Source: Alteriqipengyuania abyssalis
Lineage (GTDB): Bacteria; Pseudomonadota; Alphaproteobacteria; Sphingomonadales; Sphingomonadaceae
Assembly: GCF_019857185.1 (NCBI RefSeq)
Contig: NZ_JAHWXP010000003.1
Coordinates: 525,501 to 589,500 of the forward strand
Reading direction: 5' to 3'
DNA: 64,000 nt
Position 1 is the stretch's first letter; the number at the start of each line of letters is the position of its first letter. Positions 7,959-17,684 of the stretch are shown piece by piece. The notes below the pieces were generated by a model that was not told where the DNA came from, ran no database searches, and was given only the letters and a program-made list of their open reading frames with translations. The translations under genes were made by a program, and so were the position numbers.

Positions 7959-10230
7959 CATAGTCGGGACGTGACATCACGTCCCGGTTGAGCTCCAGCA
8001 GGTTGCGAAACTGGGAAATCACCATCGGCTTGGCGATGAAGTAGCCCTGTCCGCGATCGCAGCCGATGCTCGACAGCCAGGTGTGGGTCTCAAGATCCTC
8101 GATCCCTTCGGCGACCGATGTCATCCCCGCTCTCGACGTCGTGTGGAGGACCCCCTCGACGATCGCGCGCGTCTTGCACGACCCGGCCAGCTGCTGGATG
8201 AAGAGCTGATCGATCTTGACCTCGTCGAACGGGAGCCGTTGCAGCGCCTCCAGATTGGCGCTCCCCACCCCGAAATCGTCGAGCGAAAATGTGATGCCCT
8301 GGCTGCGCAGGCGCTCGACAATCTGGCGGGCGGTTTCGAAATCCTCGATACGCGCAGTCTCGGTGACCTCGATCTTCAGCAGCGAGGGGTCGACAGCGTA
8401 ATCCCTCAGGCTCTTTTCGACCATTTCGGCGATCCTGTCGTCCACGAACTGAACGGCCGACACGTTGACGGAGAGGGGAAGGACGCAGCCGGTGTCCTGC
8501 AAGGAGCGCAGCGCAGCCATCGCCTTGTCGAGTATCCGGCCTGTCAGTTCATCGAGCCGGGCCATGCGCTCGAACTGGGGGATGAAGCGGGCAGGCGAAA
8601 TCTCGTTGCCCGCCTGATCCTGCCACCGCGCGAGCACTTCGGCGGCCACGAACTTGCCGGTCTTGAGGTCTACCTGCGGCTGGACCTTGATCGAAATGCG
8701 GTCCTCGGCAAGCGCTTCGGCCAGTCGGGCGGTCAGCGAATGGTCCCATTCGTCGTCGTGGCAGGCATCGGAAACGATGAAAACGGGCTGGAATGCTTCG
8801 CGTGCGTGGTCGGCGGCGGCGATGGCCGAACTCAACCTGTGCGCGGGTAGGCCTTTCGACGAGAAATCGGCCCCTACCGTCACCGCCACGTCGATCGATT
8901 TGCTGGCGATGATGATGGGCTGCGACACGATTGCGCGCAGACCCGAGAGGTGCGACTCATAGTCGATCGCCCCATCGAGCATGAAGGCGAAGTACTTGCC
9001 CCCGTCGAAATAGATCTTCGTATCCTTGCCCGTGATGCACAGGCGATCCGAAACCTGTCGCAGATAGGCGCGCTTTTCCCCTTCCGAAACATGGGCGAAG
9101 ATCGAGTCCAGGCGAAGGATCTTGACGACCACGACGCCCTGATTGCCCTGCCCTTCGCTGGCGTAAAAATCGCGGCGCAGCGCCGAGAAGTTCGGCAACC
9201 TAGTGATCGGATCGATGTAGAGGTGACGCTGCTTGTACAGCACCAATCCGCGCAGGCTTGCATATACCGTCAGCAGGAGCAGCGTATCGGCAAAGTGCGC
9301 CTGCACCCCGGCAAGGCCTGTCCCAACAAACACGGACACGAAGGCAAGCACACAGGCGGCGTAGACCAGCCGCCTTATCCTGGGGGTCCGCGCGAACCAT
9401 ACGCCAAGCAACAGGGCCAATCCGATGGCGAGCGGCAGGACATAGAACGCAACGCGCTGTCCGGTGCCCCGCAGCAGCGTTTCCGCCCCAAGGATATGGG
9501 CAACAGAGTTCGTCACATACCCGTGCTTTGCGACCCGCAATTCGTTTCCGAGCTGGCCGACACCAATGACAAATGCGGTATCGGGGACATCGATACGATC
9601 GATCGCGAGATCGAAGTTTCCTTGGTTGAGCCGGGGAATCGATGTGGAATCGATCGTGCCATCGATGAAGACTTCGGTACGCTTTTGACCGGATCGACTG
9701 AGCGCGAAAGCAAGGCTTTCACGGCCTCCATCCCCCTCGGCCCTGATAGTCCAGACGAACCTGAGGAAGTCCTGCGAAACGTCGTTGTCGAAGCCCTTCA
9801 GTCTCTCGAACGACAAGGCGTTGGCACGCAGATCTTGCGTTGCGTTCTGTTGCTCGGGCAGGTTTGCGCCCGCCACATAGACATAATCGAGATTGTCAGA
9901 GAGGACCCTTGAGAGCTCTTCATCCACCGAAGGCAAGTTGCTCTCACGCAAGGGAATATTGACGAATATCCGCGTCGCTCCTCGCGCGCGCAATTTCCTT
10001 ATCAGAGATGCGATGTGGCGGTTTTCTTCCGCCGCATTTTGGTCCGTGTAAGCCCCAACTTCGACGAGCGCGATGGTGCCGCTCGCGTCCCTGTCGCTCA
10101 GCCTCGACTGGATGGCCCACGCGGTGATGTCCAGCGGCTTGAGAAGCGAAATCGCGCCCGCCAGCAGCGCGATCGCGATCGCGATGTACAGGTGGCGCGA
10201 CCTCTCGCTCAGCCAGAACTTGCGATGCAC
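7954..10230 (-). CDS. CHASE2 sensor protein with degenerate GGDEF and EAL phosphodiesterase domains
   Basis: A 758-aa protein. One TM segment (about 13-31) is followed by an extracytoplasmic CHASE2-like region to about 255, then three TM helices (about 260-340). A GGDEF-like domain has DGGKYF where the active GGDEF loop belongs, so cyclase activity is unlikely. The EAL domain (about 515-745) begins EVLARW, and its key residues are visible: SVNVSAVQF, EVTET, LDDFG, KID, AEGIE. It probably degrades c-di-GMP, perhaps with GTP binding at the GGDEF-like site. It is a single gene upstream of the Trp-rich ORF. c-di-GMP turnover would suit a motile cell that also makes polysaccharide. Confidence 0.9.
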   Translation of the reverse strand: MHRKFWLSERSRHLYIAIAIALLAGAISLLKPLDITAWAIQSRLSDRDASGTIALVEVGAYTDQNAAEENRHIASLIRKLRARGATRIFVNIPLRESNLPSVDEELSRVLSDNLDYVYVAGANLPEQQNATQDLRANALSFERLKGFDNDVSQDFLRFVWTIRAEGDGGRESLAFALSRSGQKRTEVFIDGTIDSTSIPRLNQGNFDLAIDRIDVPDTAFVIGVGQLGNELRVAKHGYVTNSVAHILGAETLLRGTGQRVAFYVLPLAIGLALLLGVWFARTPRIRRLVYAACVLAFVSVFVGTGLAGVQAHFADTLLLLTVYASLRGLVLYKQRHLYIDPITRLPNFSALRRDFYASEGQGNQGVVVVKILRLDSIFAHVSEGEKRAYLRQVSDRLCITGKDTKIYFDGGKYFAFMLDGAIDYESHLSGLRAIVSQPIIIASKSIDVAVTVGADFSSKGLPAHRLSSAIAAADHAREAFQPVFIVSDACHDDEWDHSLTARLAEALAEDRISIKVQPQVDLKTGKFVAAEVLARWQDQAGNEISPARFIPQFERMARLDELTGRILDKAMAALRSLQDTGCVLPLSVNVSAVQFVDDRIAEMVEKSLRDYAVDPSLLKIEVTETARIEDFETARQIVERLRSQGITFSLDDFGVGSANLEALQRLPFDEVKIDQLFIQQLAGSCKTRAIVEGVLHTTSRAGMTSVAEGIEDLETHTWLSSIGCDRGQGYFIAKPMVISQFRNLLELNRDVMSRPDYG

Positions 10231-10479
10231 GAAATTGGACCCTTCCGGTTTTGCGCGCCCGTTCTAGTAAATATGCGTAAAACAAATGTTCACAGCGCGT
10301 CGGCGAGCGCCGATGGCCTCGACCACCGCAAAACGGTTGCGTAGCGCTCCCGGCAGGCGGAGAACTGGGGTCTTCCCGGAAACGGCGGAGCACGACCGCC
10401 GTTAACAAGACGGGGAGCCAACCGGGTCAATCATGCGAATGTTCGATTTTCTGCCATTTTCAGATACCGGGCGCGCCCG

Positions 10480-11934
10480 ATGATCGACATCGGCAGCGTG
10501 ATCGATGGCACCTTTGCCTGGGTCTGGGACCACCTTTTGGCAATCATCGGCTGGATCATCGCCATGATCGCCTTCGTGGTCGTGCCGTTTCGTCGCCCGC
10601 CGGCAGAGGCACGCAACTGGCTGCTGATCTTCTTCGCGCTGCCCTGGGTGGCATTACCCATCTACTGGCTGATCGGTCGGCCCCGATACGCGAAGCAGCG
10701 TCGGGAGCGGGTTGCGGACCTGCCGGGTATTCTTGAGCGGATCGCCCGCAAGACCGGCTTCGACCAGGCACAGATCACCCCGAACCTGTGCGAAGACAAC
10801 CATTCGCTGGCCAACCTCGCGCACGGGCTCGGCCAGTTTCCCGCGGTGGATGGCAACCGGATAGAACTTCTGGGCGACTACCACGGCACGATCGACCGGA
10901 TCATCGCCGACATCGACCGCGCGCGGCATCACGTGAACGTCGAGTTCTATATCTTCAAGAGCGACCGGGTCGGAGACCGTCTGATGGCAGCGCTGGAGCG
11001 GGCAAATACCCGCGGCGTGACCTGCCGCGTGCTGCTCGACGCGCTGGGCTCCTACGGTTCGGTCGCATCGATCAAGCACCGGCTGGAGGCTGCAGGCATC
11101 GAAGTGCACGACATTCTGCCGCTGCGCCGGCGCCTGTCCAGCTCGCGCGTGGACCTGCGCAACCACCGCAAGATCGTGGTGGTGGACGGGCGGGTCGGCT
11201 ACACCGGATCGCAGAATATCTGGGCGCCCGAGGACCACGGACGACAGGCCAATCGGGAACTCGCGGTTCGCGTTACCGGGCCGCTCGTCGTGCAGCTGCA
11301 GGCGATCTTCGTGTGCGACTGGTATCTCGAAACGCTCGAAGAGCTGGCGGAGGACGCGATGTTCCCCCCGCTCGACCGGGGCACCGGACTGGCTGCGCAG
11401 ATCATCGCCACGGGGCCGGACAATCCGGTGGGCGGGATGGACCTGATCGTCGCGCAGGCAATGCACAACGCGAGCGAGGAGATCGTGATCGTCACGCCCT
11501 ATTTCGTACCCAATGACTCGCTGCTGACCGCCATCCGCGGCGCGGTGCTGCGCGGGGTGCGGGTGCGGCTGATCACGGCGGCGAAATGCGATCAGTACCT
11601 CGCCGGGCTGGCGCAGCGCAGCTATTACGAGGAAATCCTCTCGCTCGGGGCGGAAATCCATCTGTTCGGCCCGGAATTCCTGCATGCGAAACATTCCCGG
11701 GTGGATCACGAGGTGGCGATCCTGGGGTCGAGCAACATGGACATGCGCTCGTTCGAACTGAATGCCGAGATCGATCTGCTATGTTATGACGAGGCTTTCG
11801 CCAAAGACCTCCAGCAGGTGGAAAATGGATATCTCGAACGCTCCACTCCCCTCTCCTGCGACGAATGGAAGCATCGCCCGCTGATGCACAAGGTGCTGGA
11901 AAACGCCGCGCGAATGATGAGCGAACTGATCTGA
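10480..11934 (+). CDS. cls: Cardiolipin synthase (PLD family)
   Basis: A 484-aa bacterial ClsA-type enzyme that joins two phosphatidylglycerols. Two N-terminal TM helices (about 17-37 and 45-65) are followed by two HKD motifs: His229/Lys231/Asp236 in NHRKIVVVD and His402/Lys404/Asp409 in HAKHSRVD, each followed by GS.N. The gene is 4 bases upstream of an EEP-family gene and is very likely co-transcribed with it. Confidence 0.93.
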   Translation: MIDIGSVIDGTFAWVWDHLLAIIGWIIAMIAFVVVPFRRPPAEARNWLLIFFALPWVALPIYWLIGRPRYAKQRRERVADLPGILERIARKTGFDQAQITPNLCEDNHSLANLAHGLGQFPAVDGNRIELLGDYHGTIDRIIADIDRARHHVNVEFYIFKSDRVGDRLMAALERANTRGVTCRVLLDALGSYGSVASIKHRLEAAGIEVHDILPLRRRLSSSRVDLRNHRKIVVVDGRVGYTGSQNIWAPEDHGRQANRELAVRVTGPLVVQLQAIFVCDWYLETLEELAEDAMFPPLDRGTGLAAQIIATGPDNPVGGMDLIVAQAMHNASEEIVIVTPYFVPNDSLLTAIRGAVLRGVRVRLITAAKCDQYLAGLAQRSYYEEILSLGAEIHLFGPEFLHAKHSRVDHEVAILGSSNMDMRSFELNAEIDLLCYDEAFAKDLQQVENGYLERSTPLSCDEWKHRPLMHKVLENAARMMSELI

Positions 11935-11938
11935 ACCC

Positions 11939-12652
11939 ATGCACGCCCCGACCTTCAAGATCGCCAGTTACAACATCCACAAGGCCGTCGGCACGGATCG
12001 CAAGCGCGATCCGCAACGCATCCTGAACGTGCTGGGCGAGGTCGATGCGGACATCGTGATCCTGCAGGAGGCAGACCGTCGGTTCGGGCAGCGCGAGCGC
12101 ACCCTGCCCGATTTTCTGGTCGAGCAGCATACCGATTACGTGCCGGTCCCCTTCGACGTGCAGCACGATTCAATGGGCTGGCATGGCAACACGATCATGG
12201 TCCGGCGCGATATTGCCATCCTTGAGCATGACATCCTCCACATCCCCTATCTGGAACCGCGCGGGGTCGTGACCGCGACCCTGCGGCTTCCCGCCGGGCT
12301 GGAACTGTCGGTATTCGGAATGCACCTGGACCTGTCGGGCCTGTGGCGCCTGCGCCAGGCGCGCGCGATCGCCGAACTGGCGCGCGCGGCGCAGGAGCAG
12401 CGGCCCACGCTGCTGGCGGGTGACCTCAATGAATGGCGACCCAACGGCGGCTGCCTGAAGGAATTCGCACGCCACTTCACCGTGCTCGATTGCGGGCGCA
12501 GCTTCCACAGCCAGCGCCCGATGGGGCGGCTCGACCGGATCATTCACGGAGCACCGCTGGAGGCCGTCGAGTTCGGCGTGCACCACAGCCCGCTCGCCTC
12601 GCGCGCGTCCGACCACCTTCCGGTCTGGGGCGTGTTCCGCATACCTCATTGA
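11939..12652 (+). CDS. Endonuclease/exonuclease/phosphatase family protein
   Basis: A 237-aa EEP-fold metal-dependent phosphoesterase. Motifs in order: YNIHK (N-terminal Asn), ILQEAD (Glu), HLDLSG, AGDLNEW (Asp/Asn), RLDRI, and SDHLPV (catalytic His). It resembles YbhP, the gene partner of cardiolipin synthase in E. coli (clsB-ybhP). The substrate is unknown; the pairing with cls suggests a membrane-lipid connection. Confidence 0.9.
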   Translation: MHAPTFKIASYNIHKAVGTDRKRDPQRILNVLGEVDADIVILQEADRRFGQRERTLPDFLVEQHTDYVPVPFDVQHDSMGWHGNTIMVRRDIAILEHDILHIPYLEPRGVVTATLRLPAGLELSVFGMHLDLSGLWRLRQARAIAELARAAQEQRPTLLAGDLNEWRPNGGCLKEFARHFTVLDCGRSFHSQRPMGRLDRIIHGAPLEAVEFGVHHSPLASRASDHLPVWGVFRIPH

Positions 12653-12753
12653 TGCGCTGACGCTCTGGCAGCCTTGGCTGGAGCGCAGCGGATCTGGTCT
12701 GCACACGCCGACCGGCGAAGCAGCCCCGTGTCTCTCGCGTCAGCAGTGATCCG

Positions 12754-15700
12754 CTAGAACAGCGCAATATTGTCGATCAGCGGTTCCAGTCCCGGCGCGA
12801 TGGGTGAGACGACGGGCGACTGTTGCAACGCATCGCCCAACAAGTTGTCCTCTGCCTGCAATGCGCGGAGCGCGGCACTTGCGGCGCCATACCCAAAGCC
12901 CGGCTCGACAACATGCGTATCGGGCACATCGAAGACCTGCAGGCCGGCGAGTTCGACCTCGCTCTCCATCACCGAGGCGCGGCCCCATCTGGAACTGTTT
13001 TCGAAGCGGAAGACGGGCTGGTCGGGACCGATCAACAGCTCATACGATCCTTCGTCGAACACCACGGGGTGCAGCACCCGGTCACTGGGCAGATGGACTT
13101 CGTTGTCACGCAGCTCGGCGGACAGGGCCCGATTGGACGCGACATCGAACAGCAGGTCCGCAGCGGTTTGCGCAGTCCCGAATCCAGGCTCACCGGAATA
13201 GTCCAACGCCGAGCCGATACGGACCCAGTCACTGGTGCCGCCGTACGCGACGACTACGCCGCCGGACGAGAAGCCGACGATATCATCGGTCCCGTCGCCA
13301 TTGATATCGGCCAGAATGCGCGGGAAACGATCATTGGTGGCCCAACCCCCGGCTGCATCACCATAGCCGAACTGATCGGTCGCGAGCGTTGCGTTGGCAA
13401 ACCCGCCCTCACCATCGCCCAGCGCCACCCACGTGCCGTTGGAGCTGAAGCCGACGATGTCGACGGCTCCGTCGCCGTTCAGATCGCCAAGCATTCTCGG
13501 GAACCGGTCTTGTGTCAGCCACCCGCCGGCAGACGGGGCCGAGCCAAATCCGCTATAACCGAGGACGGGGTCGGTATAGGTTCCGTTTTCGAGCGCGTAC
13601 GAGATGTAGACCCCACCACTCCCGAAACCCACAATATCCGCGCGACCGTCGCCATTGATGTCGGCAAGGGTGCGTTGGTAGAGGTCGTTGTTACTCCAGC
13701 CGCCAGCGGACTGGCTAAAACCAAAGCTGTTCGTTGCCAGATAGGTGTTTCCGAAGCCGCCATCGGCGCGCGCCAGCGACACGTAGACGCCTGCGCCGCC
13801 AAAACCGATCAGATCGTCGCGTCCATCGCCGTTCACGTCCGCCACTTCGCGCGGGAAGCGTGTGTTGTCGAGCCATCCGCCCGCTGCGTCGGCGGAGCCG
13901 AAACCCGCCAAGGCAAGCACGGGCGCCGCGAAGGTGCCGCTCGCCTGGCCGTAAGACACGTAGGTACCACCGCTGCCAAAGCCGATGATGTCTGCACGGC
14001 CATCGCCGTTTACGTCACCCATCGTGCGGGGGAACCGGTCGCCATCCGCCCAGCCGCCTGCGGCATCTGCCGATCCAAAGCCGGCAATGCCCAGCTGGAG
14101 CGGCGCAAAGGTGCCATTCGCCTGCCCAAGCGCCACGAAAGTACCCGAAGACGCAAATCCGATCAGGTCGGCGCGCCCATCCCCGTTCACATCCGCGACG
14201 GTCCTTGGATAGCGCTCGTTGCTCGACCAGCCGCCTGCGGCATCTCCGGCGCCAAACTGGTCATACCGGAACTGCAACTCGCCAGCCTGTGCGCCGAGCG
14301 CGTAAATGCCATCGTCAAAAGCGAGGCGTTCAACGCTGAACAGCGTGTCGACGCCGTCGGGCCCGCTGATCTGCTGGACCTGACCATTGGCAATATTGAA
14401 GATGGTATAGTCCGACCGGTTGCCAGAGAACACTGCGGTATCCGTGCCAGCGCCCCCGTCGATCGCATCGTTCCCGCCGCTTCCCACCAGAATATCGTCG
14501 CCCGCGCCTCCGCGGATCACATTGTCTGCCGCGTTCCCGCGAAGAAGATTATCCAGGTCGTTTCCGGCAGCCTCGACTGCACCCGATCCACTGACGAGCG
14601 TGAGGTTTTCGATATTCGCGCCGAGTGTGTAGGAAACACGGCTAAGGACCGTGTCGGTGCCTCCCCCGGCATATTCGACCAGCAAATCGCCAGCGCCATC
14701 CACCTCATAAACATCGTCGCCCGTCCCCCCATAGACTGTCGCAGCAGCGCTGAGCGACGGGATGGTCGCCCCTGTGAGAGAAACATTCATGGTGTAGGAA
14801 GAGCCTGCCGGCATCTCCCCGCGCTCGTTGGTGACTTCGATGTAATAGGTGCCGCCTGCTTCGAACGTGTGCGTGAGATAGGCATCGTAGGTAAAGTCGC
14901 TGCCCGGATCGATCACGCTGGCAGTCGCGTTGGCCGAAATTGTCTGCCCAGCGGAATCGACTATCCTGAGCGCGCTGTCGAAGTCGGTCGTCCGATCAAT
15001 ATCGATGATAATCGTCGCCCCTTGGGCCACGGTCACCGCGTAGAACTCCCGCCCGCTGCTGGAGACGGCGTTGACGGTCGCGTGCGGGATTGTCGCGGAG
15101 TCGGCAATTCTCCAGTCGGAGACAAGGTCGAACCCCCCTTCGAGCGCGATCGCGTTTTCGCGGGTTCCATTCACCTGCGTCGCCAGCTTGACGATGTCGG
15201 GCCGATCTACCGGCGCGCTTCCGGAATCGATGATGAAGCGGTCGTTTCCGCTGCCCCCGAACACGATATCCGCCCCGCCGTTGGTCCGGATGACGTCGTC
15301 TCCCGCGCCGCCGTCGAGGCGGTCCGCGTACGCACTGCCAACCAGCATGTCGGCGCCATCGCGACCGGTCAGATTGGCGACTCCGCCACCCGCATAGAAG
15401 GTATCGGCGCCTTCATCACCCGCCAGAACAAGCTCGCGAGGTGCCGCGTCTTCGGCAGGGCCGGAGCCTGCGACGCTGGTGCTGACCGCGATGACGTAGA
15501 CGCCCGCATGTTCACCGATGCCGATGCTCCGGATCGACGTGCCAAGCAGGCTCGGGGCGGCTTCAGCGTCGGCCAGGAAGCGTGAAAGAATGTCTTCAGG
15601 CCGCACATCGTCGGAATAGACCGCGAAGAACTGGAGGTTGGCACTTCCTCCGAGATAGGATGCGAATGCGTCCGGAATTGCCTGCCCGTTGGACATCGTG

Positions 15701-17355
15701 GCGATCCAGCCTTGCAGATCGGTCGGCGTGAACGCGACCGAAGGTTCCACGAGCCGGTTGACGGCAACGTCCTGAGCGATCCGGTTGGCAAGCGTGAACA
15801 GTGCACCGCTCAGGCCCAGCTCGGATCCGGCGGTTCGCGCATCGTTGAGTGTCGCGGCGATCCCGATCTCAGTGGCGGAAGCGGTGTCGCCCGAAAAACC
15901 GCCGGCTGCTTGAATGAAGAGCGCGCTGTTGTAGCCCTGCCGGGCGAGCTCTGGGGTTGTCTCGCTGGCGAGGGCCGAGGCCGGGATTGGAGCCACACCC
16001 TCTGACGGCGCATAGCCGAGCGCCGCGCCCACGCCAATGTAATGCAGATAGGCGGTCGCGTAATCTCCATTGGCGACCGCGGTCGCAGCGTCAGCGTATG
16101 TGTCGAGGTAATACTCGGCATCGAAGCTCACCGGCGCGGTATTACTGTCGGCATGATCGGCGTCATACATGTATGGCAGATCATCGACAGACTGGAAGGA
16201 CTCCCTGTAAAGCGTCCTAGCATAATCTTGCACGTCATCACTGAAGAAAACGGTATACGCGACACCTCCGACGAAGCCCGTGACGATACCAAGGGCGACG
16301 CCTATCGGATGTCGCGTCATCGCGCCTACGGCGGCAGGCCCGGAAGAGACGAGAGTCTCCGTTGCGGCATCGAAAGCCTGTACGAAAAACTCTTCGCGAA
16401 AATCTTCCGCATTGCGAACCCGGCTAGTTCGAACAGAGGCGTCGAATACCAGTCCGACAAGGCTGTACACCCCAGCCACCTTGCCCAGCAGCCGGGCAGC
16501 ACTATCGGGAGAATCGACGCTTGCCGCGATTTGGAGAAGTTTGAACTTCGCTTCCTGAAAATCGAATGTACCGCCCAGTATGTCCGCTGCCGTGTCGCTG
16601 ACCCAGGCATCCATGAGCCGTTCGGCATCCGGTTGCTGAATGTCGACATCCATTCGAACAGTGTAGGACTGATCGCTTGTATAGGCCTCTGGGGGCCGGA
16701 AGCTGAAAAAGTTACGTCCCTCGGTCACTGCGAAGGTGATTGCGCGGATGTTTTGCGGATCGGAATCAAGCGCGACGGTCAGGGTAATCGCCCCCGGGGC
16801 CGCTGCCGTGAAGGCGATCGTGTCCAAGCTGTCGCCCGGGCCGAGCTCCTCACTGAAGACCAGCGAAGATGGGCCGACCTGTCCGAAATCGCGATCGAGG
16901 AGGAGAGCGCCTGCCGTCTGGCTCACCACAGGCGGAGAGAGCGAGGCAACGGGATCTCCGAAAATCACCGTGTCAATCGAGAACCCGGCGGCGTCATAGG
17001 ATTCATCAATCACACGGACCGAGGCGATGCCCGCTTCGCTGGTAAAGCTGTAGGTCTGTACGCCGAACGCGGAATTGAGGATCGAGCTAAGTACTCGGCC
17101 AGAACCGTCCAGAAATTCGATCCGTGTGCTGCCGAGATTGTCGAAATAGCCGGCGGCGAGCGAGACCGAAGTAACGGCCCGCTCGAAAAACAGGAAAACA
17201 GGGCCGAAATAGCTACTGTTTGCGGCAAAAGCGGGGGATGCTGGCTGAGCGCCATCGCGAACGATCTGCCCCGATGTTCGAACGGTGTTCTCGTCGAAAG
17301 AAAATATCGGGTTACGCGTTCCTACTGATCGCTCGCTGAACGTAATTGTCGGCAT
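12754..17355 (-). CDS. Large RTX/FG-GAP repeat protein, probable type I secretion substrate
   Basis: A 1,533-aa protein with no N-terminal signal peptide. In order: beta-rich N-terminal domains; a helical part with the FDAEYYLDTY...ATAYLHYIGVG element seen in sphingomonad secreted proteins; calcium-binding nonapeptide repeats (LDGGAGDDVIRTNGGAD); a pre-peptidase-type beta domain (about 740-870); more RTX repeats (GGAGDDILVGSGGNDAIDGG); and six FG-GAP-like repeats of about 60 aa. The C-terminus ends in LIDNIALF, with the small and hydrophobic residues typical of T1SS signals. ATG at 17355 is preferred because of aagggggc 6-12 bases upstream. An adhesin or surface function is likely; no catalytic domain is recognised. 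Confidence 0.85.
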   Translation of the reverse strand: MPTITFSERSVGTRNPIFSFDENTVRTSGQIVRDGAQPASPAFAANSSYFGPVFLFFERAVTSVSLAAGYFDNLGSTRIEFLDGSGRVLSSILNSAFGVQTYSFTSEAGIASVRVIDESYDAAGFSIDTVIFGDPVASLSPPVVSQTAGALLLDRDFGQVGPSSLVFSEELGPGDSLDTIAFTAAAPGAITLTVALDSDPQNIRAITFAVTEGRNFFSFRPPEAYTSDQSYTVRMDVDIQQPDAERLMDAWVSDTAADILGGTFDFQEAKFKLLQIAASVDSPDSAARLLGKVAGVYSLVGLVFDASVRTSRVRNAEDFREEFFVQAFDAATETLVSSGPAAVGAMTRHPIGVALGIVTGFVGGVAYTVFFSDDVQDYARTLYRESFQSVDDLPYMYDADHADSNTAPVSFDAEYYLDTYADAATAVANGDYATAYLHYIGVGAALGYAPSEGVAPIPASALASETTPELARQGYNSALFIQAAGGFSGDTASATEIGIAATLNDARTAGSELGLSGALFTLANRIAQDVAVNRLVEPSVAFTPTDLQGWIATMSNGQAIPDAFASYLGGSANLQFFAVYSDDVRPEDILSRFLADAEAAPSLLGTSIRSIGIGEHAGVYVIAVSTSVAGSGPAEDAAPRELVLAGDEGADTFYAGGGVANLTGRDGADMLVGSAYADRLDGGAGDDVIRTNGGADIVFGGSGNDRFIIDSGSAPVDRPDIVKLATQVNGTRENAIALEGGFDLVSDWRIADSATIPHATVNAVSSSGREFYAVTVAQGATIIIDIDRTTDFDSALRIVDSAGQTISANATASVIDPGSDFTYDAYLTHTFEAGGTYYIEVTNERGEMPAGSSYTMNVSLTGATIPSLSAAATVYGGTGDDVYEVDGAGDLLVEYAGGGTDTVLSRVSYTLGANIENLTLVSGSGAVEAAGNDLDNLLRGNAADNVIRGGAGDDILVGSGGNDAIDGGAGTDTAVFSGNRSDYTIFNIANGQVQQISGPDGVDTLFSVERLAFDDGIYALGAQAGELQFRYDQFGAGDAAGGWSSNERYPRTVADVNGDGRADLIGFASSGTFVALGQANGTFAPLQLGIAGFGSADAAGGWADGDRFPRTMGDVNGDGRADIIGFGSGGTYVSYGQASGTFAAPVLALAGFGSADAAGGWLDNTRFPREVADVNGDGRDDLIGFGGAGVYVSLARADGGFGNTYLATNSFGFSQSAGGWSNNDLYQRTLADINGDGRADIVGFGSGGVYISYALENGTYTDPVLGYSGFGSAPSAGGWLTQDRFPRMLGDLNGDGAVDIVGFSSNGTWVALGDGEGGFANATLATDQFGYGDAAGGWATNDRFPRILADINGDGTDDIVGFSSGGVVVAYGGTSDWVRIGSALDYSGEPGFGTAQTAADLLFDVASNRALSAELRDNEVHLPSDRVLHPVVFDEGSYELLIGPDQPVFRFENSSRWGRASVMESEVELAGLQVFDVPDTHVVEPGFGYGAASAALRALQAEDNLLGDALQQSPVVSPIAPGLEPLIDNIALF
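13225..14280 (-). repeat. Six tandem ~180-bp FG-GAP-like repeats inside the RTX protein gene
   Basis: The coded consensus is FG..DAAGGW....RFPR...D.NGDGR.DI.GF...G..V..G...G.F, repeated six times at about 60-residue spacing. Each D.NGDG is a predicted calcium loop. The DNA copies are similar but not identical, so recombination between repeats could change the copy number. Confidence 0.85.
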
Positions 17356-17684
17356 AATGCCCCCTTCACCCAATCGCCTCCGCTTGCAGCGAAATCAATC
17401 GCCACAATTAAGCCGAATCGCCCAATTCAATTTTTACATGCCGATCTATTTTTGGGCAACAGTGATCAATTCGCAATTAGAACCATCTATAGGCAGGAGA
17501 TTCTCGACGATCTCGCTGCTTGCCAACGATGTATCGGGGTCTGCGCTACAGATTCTTGACAATAGTCCAGCGCAAATGGTGTTCACCCGACAACGGCATC
17601 GCGGCCTGCCTGCCCGGTTGGACAAGCACGCACGCACCCCTACAACGGTCCGCCTCCCTCCCGTGGCAAAATGAGCGAGCCTTC
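17356..17684. other. Gene-free divergent region between RTX gene and oxoprolinase operon
   Basis: The 329 bases are clearly more AT-rich than their surroundings (for example 17395-17500). They must hold both promoters. A TTGACA hexamer lies at 17556-17561 on the plus strand, but the -10 position after it is poor. I see no open frame worth calling. Confidence 0.5.

Noticed and set aside
12823-15585. 920-codon open frame on the plus strand opposite the RTX gene
   Set aside because: It is antisense to well-supported RTX/FG-GAP coding sequence and has no protein-family features; long antisense frames are expected at this GC content. The same applies to 18324-20360 (minus) and 61078-63201 (minus).
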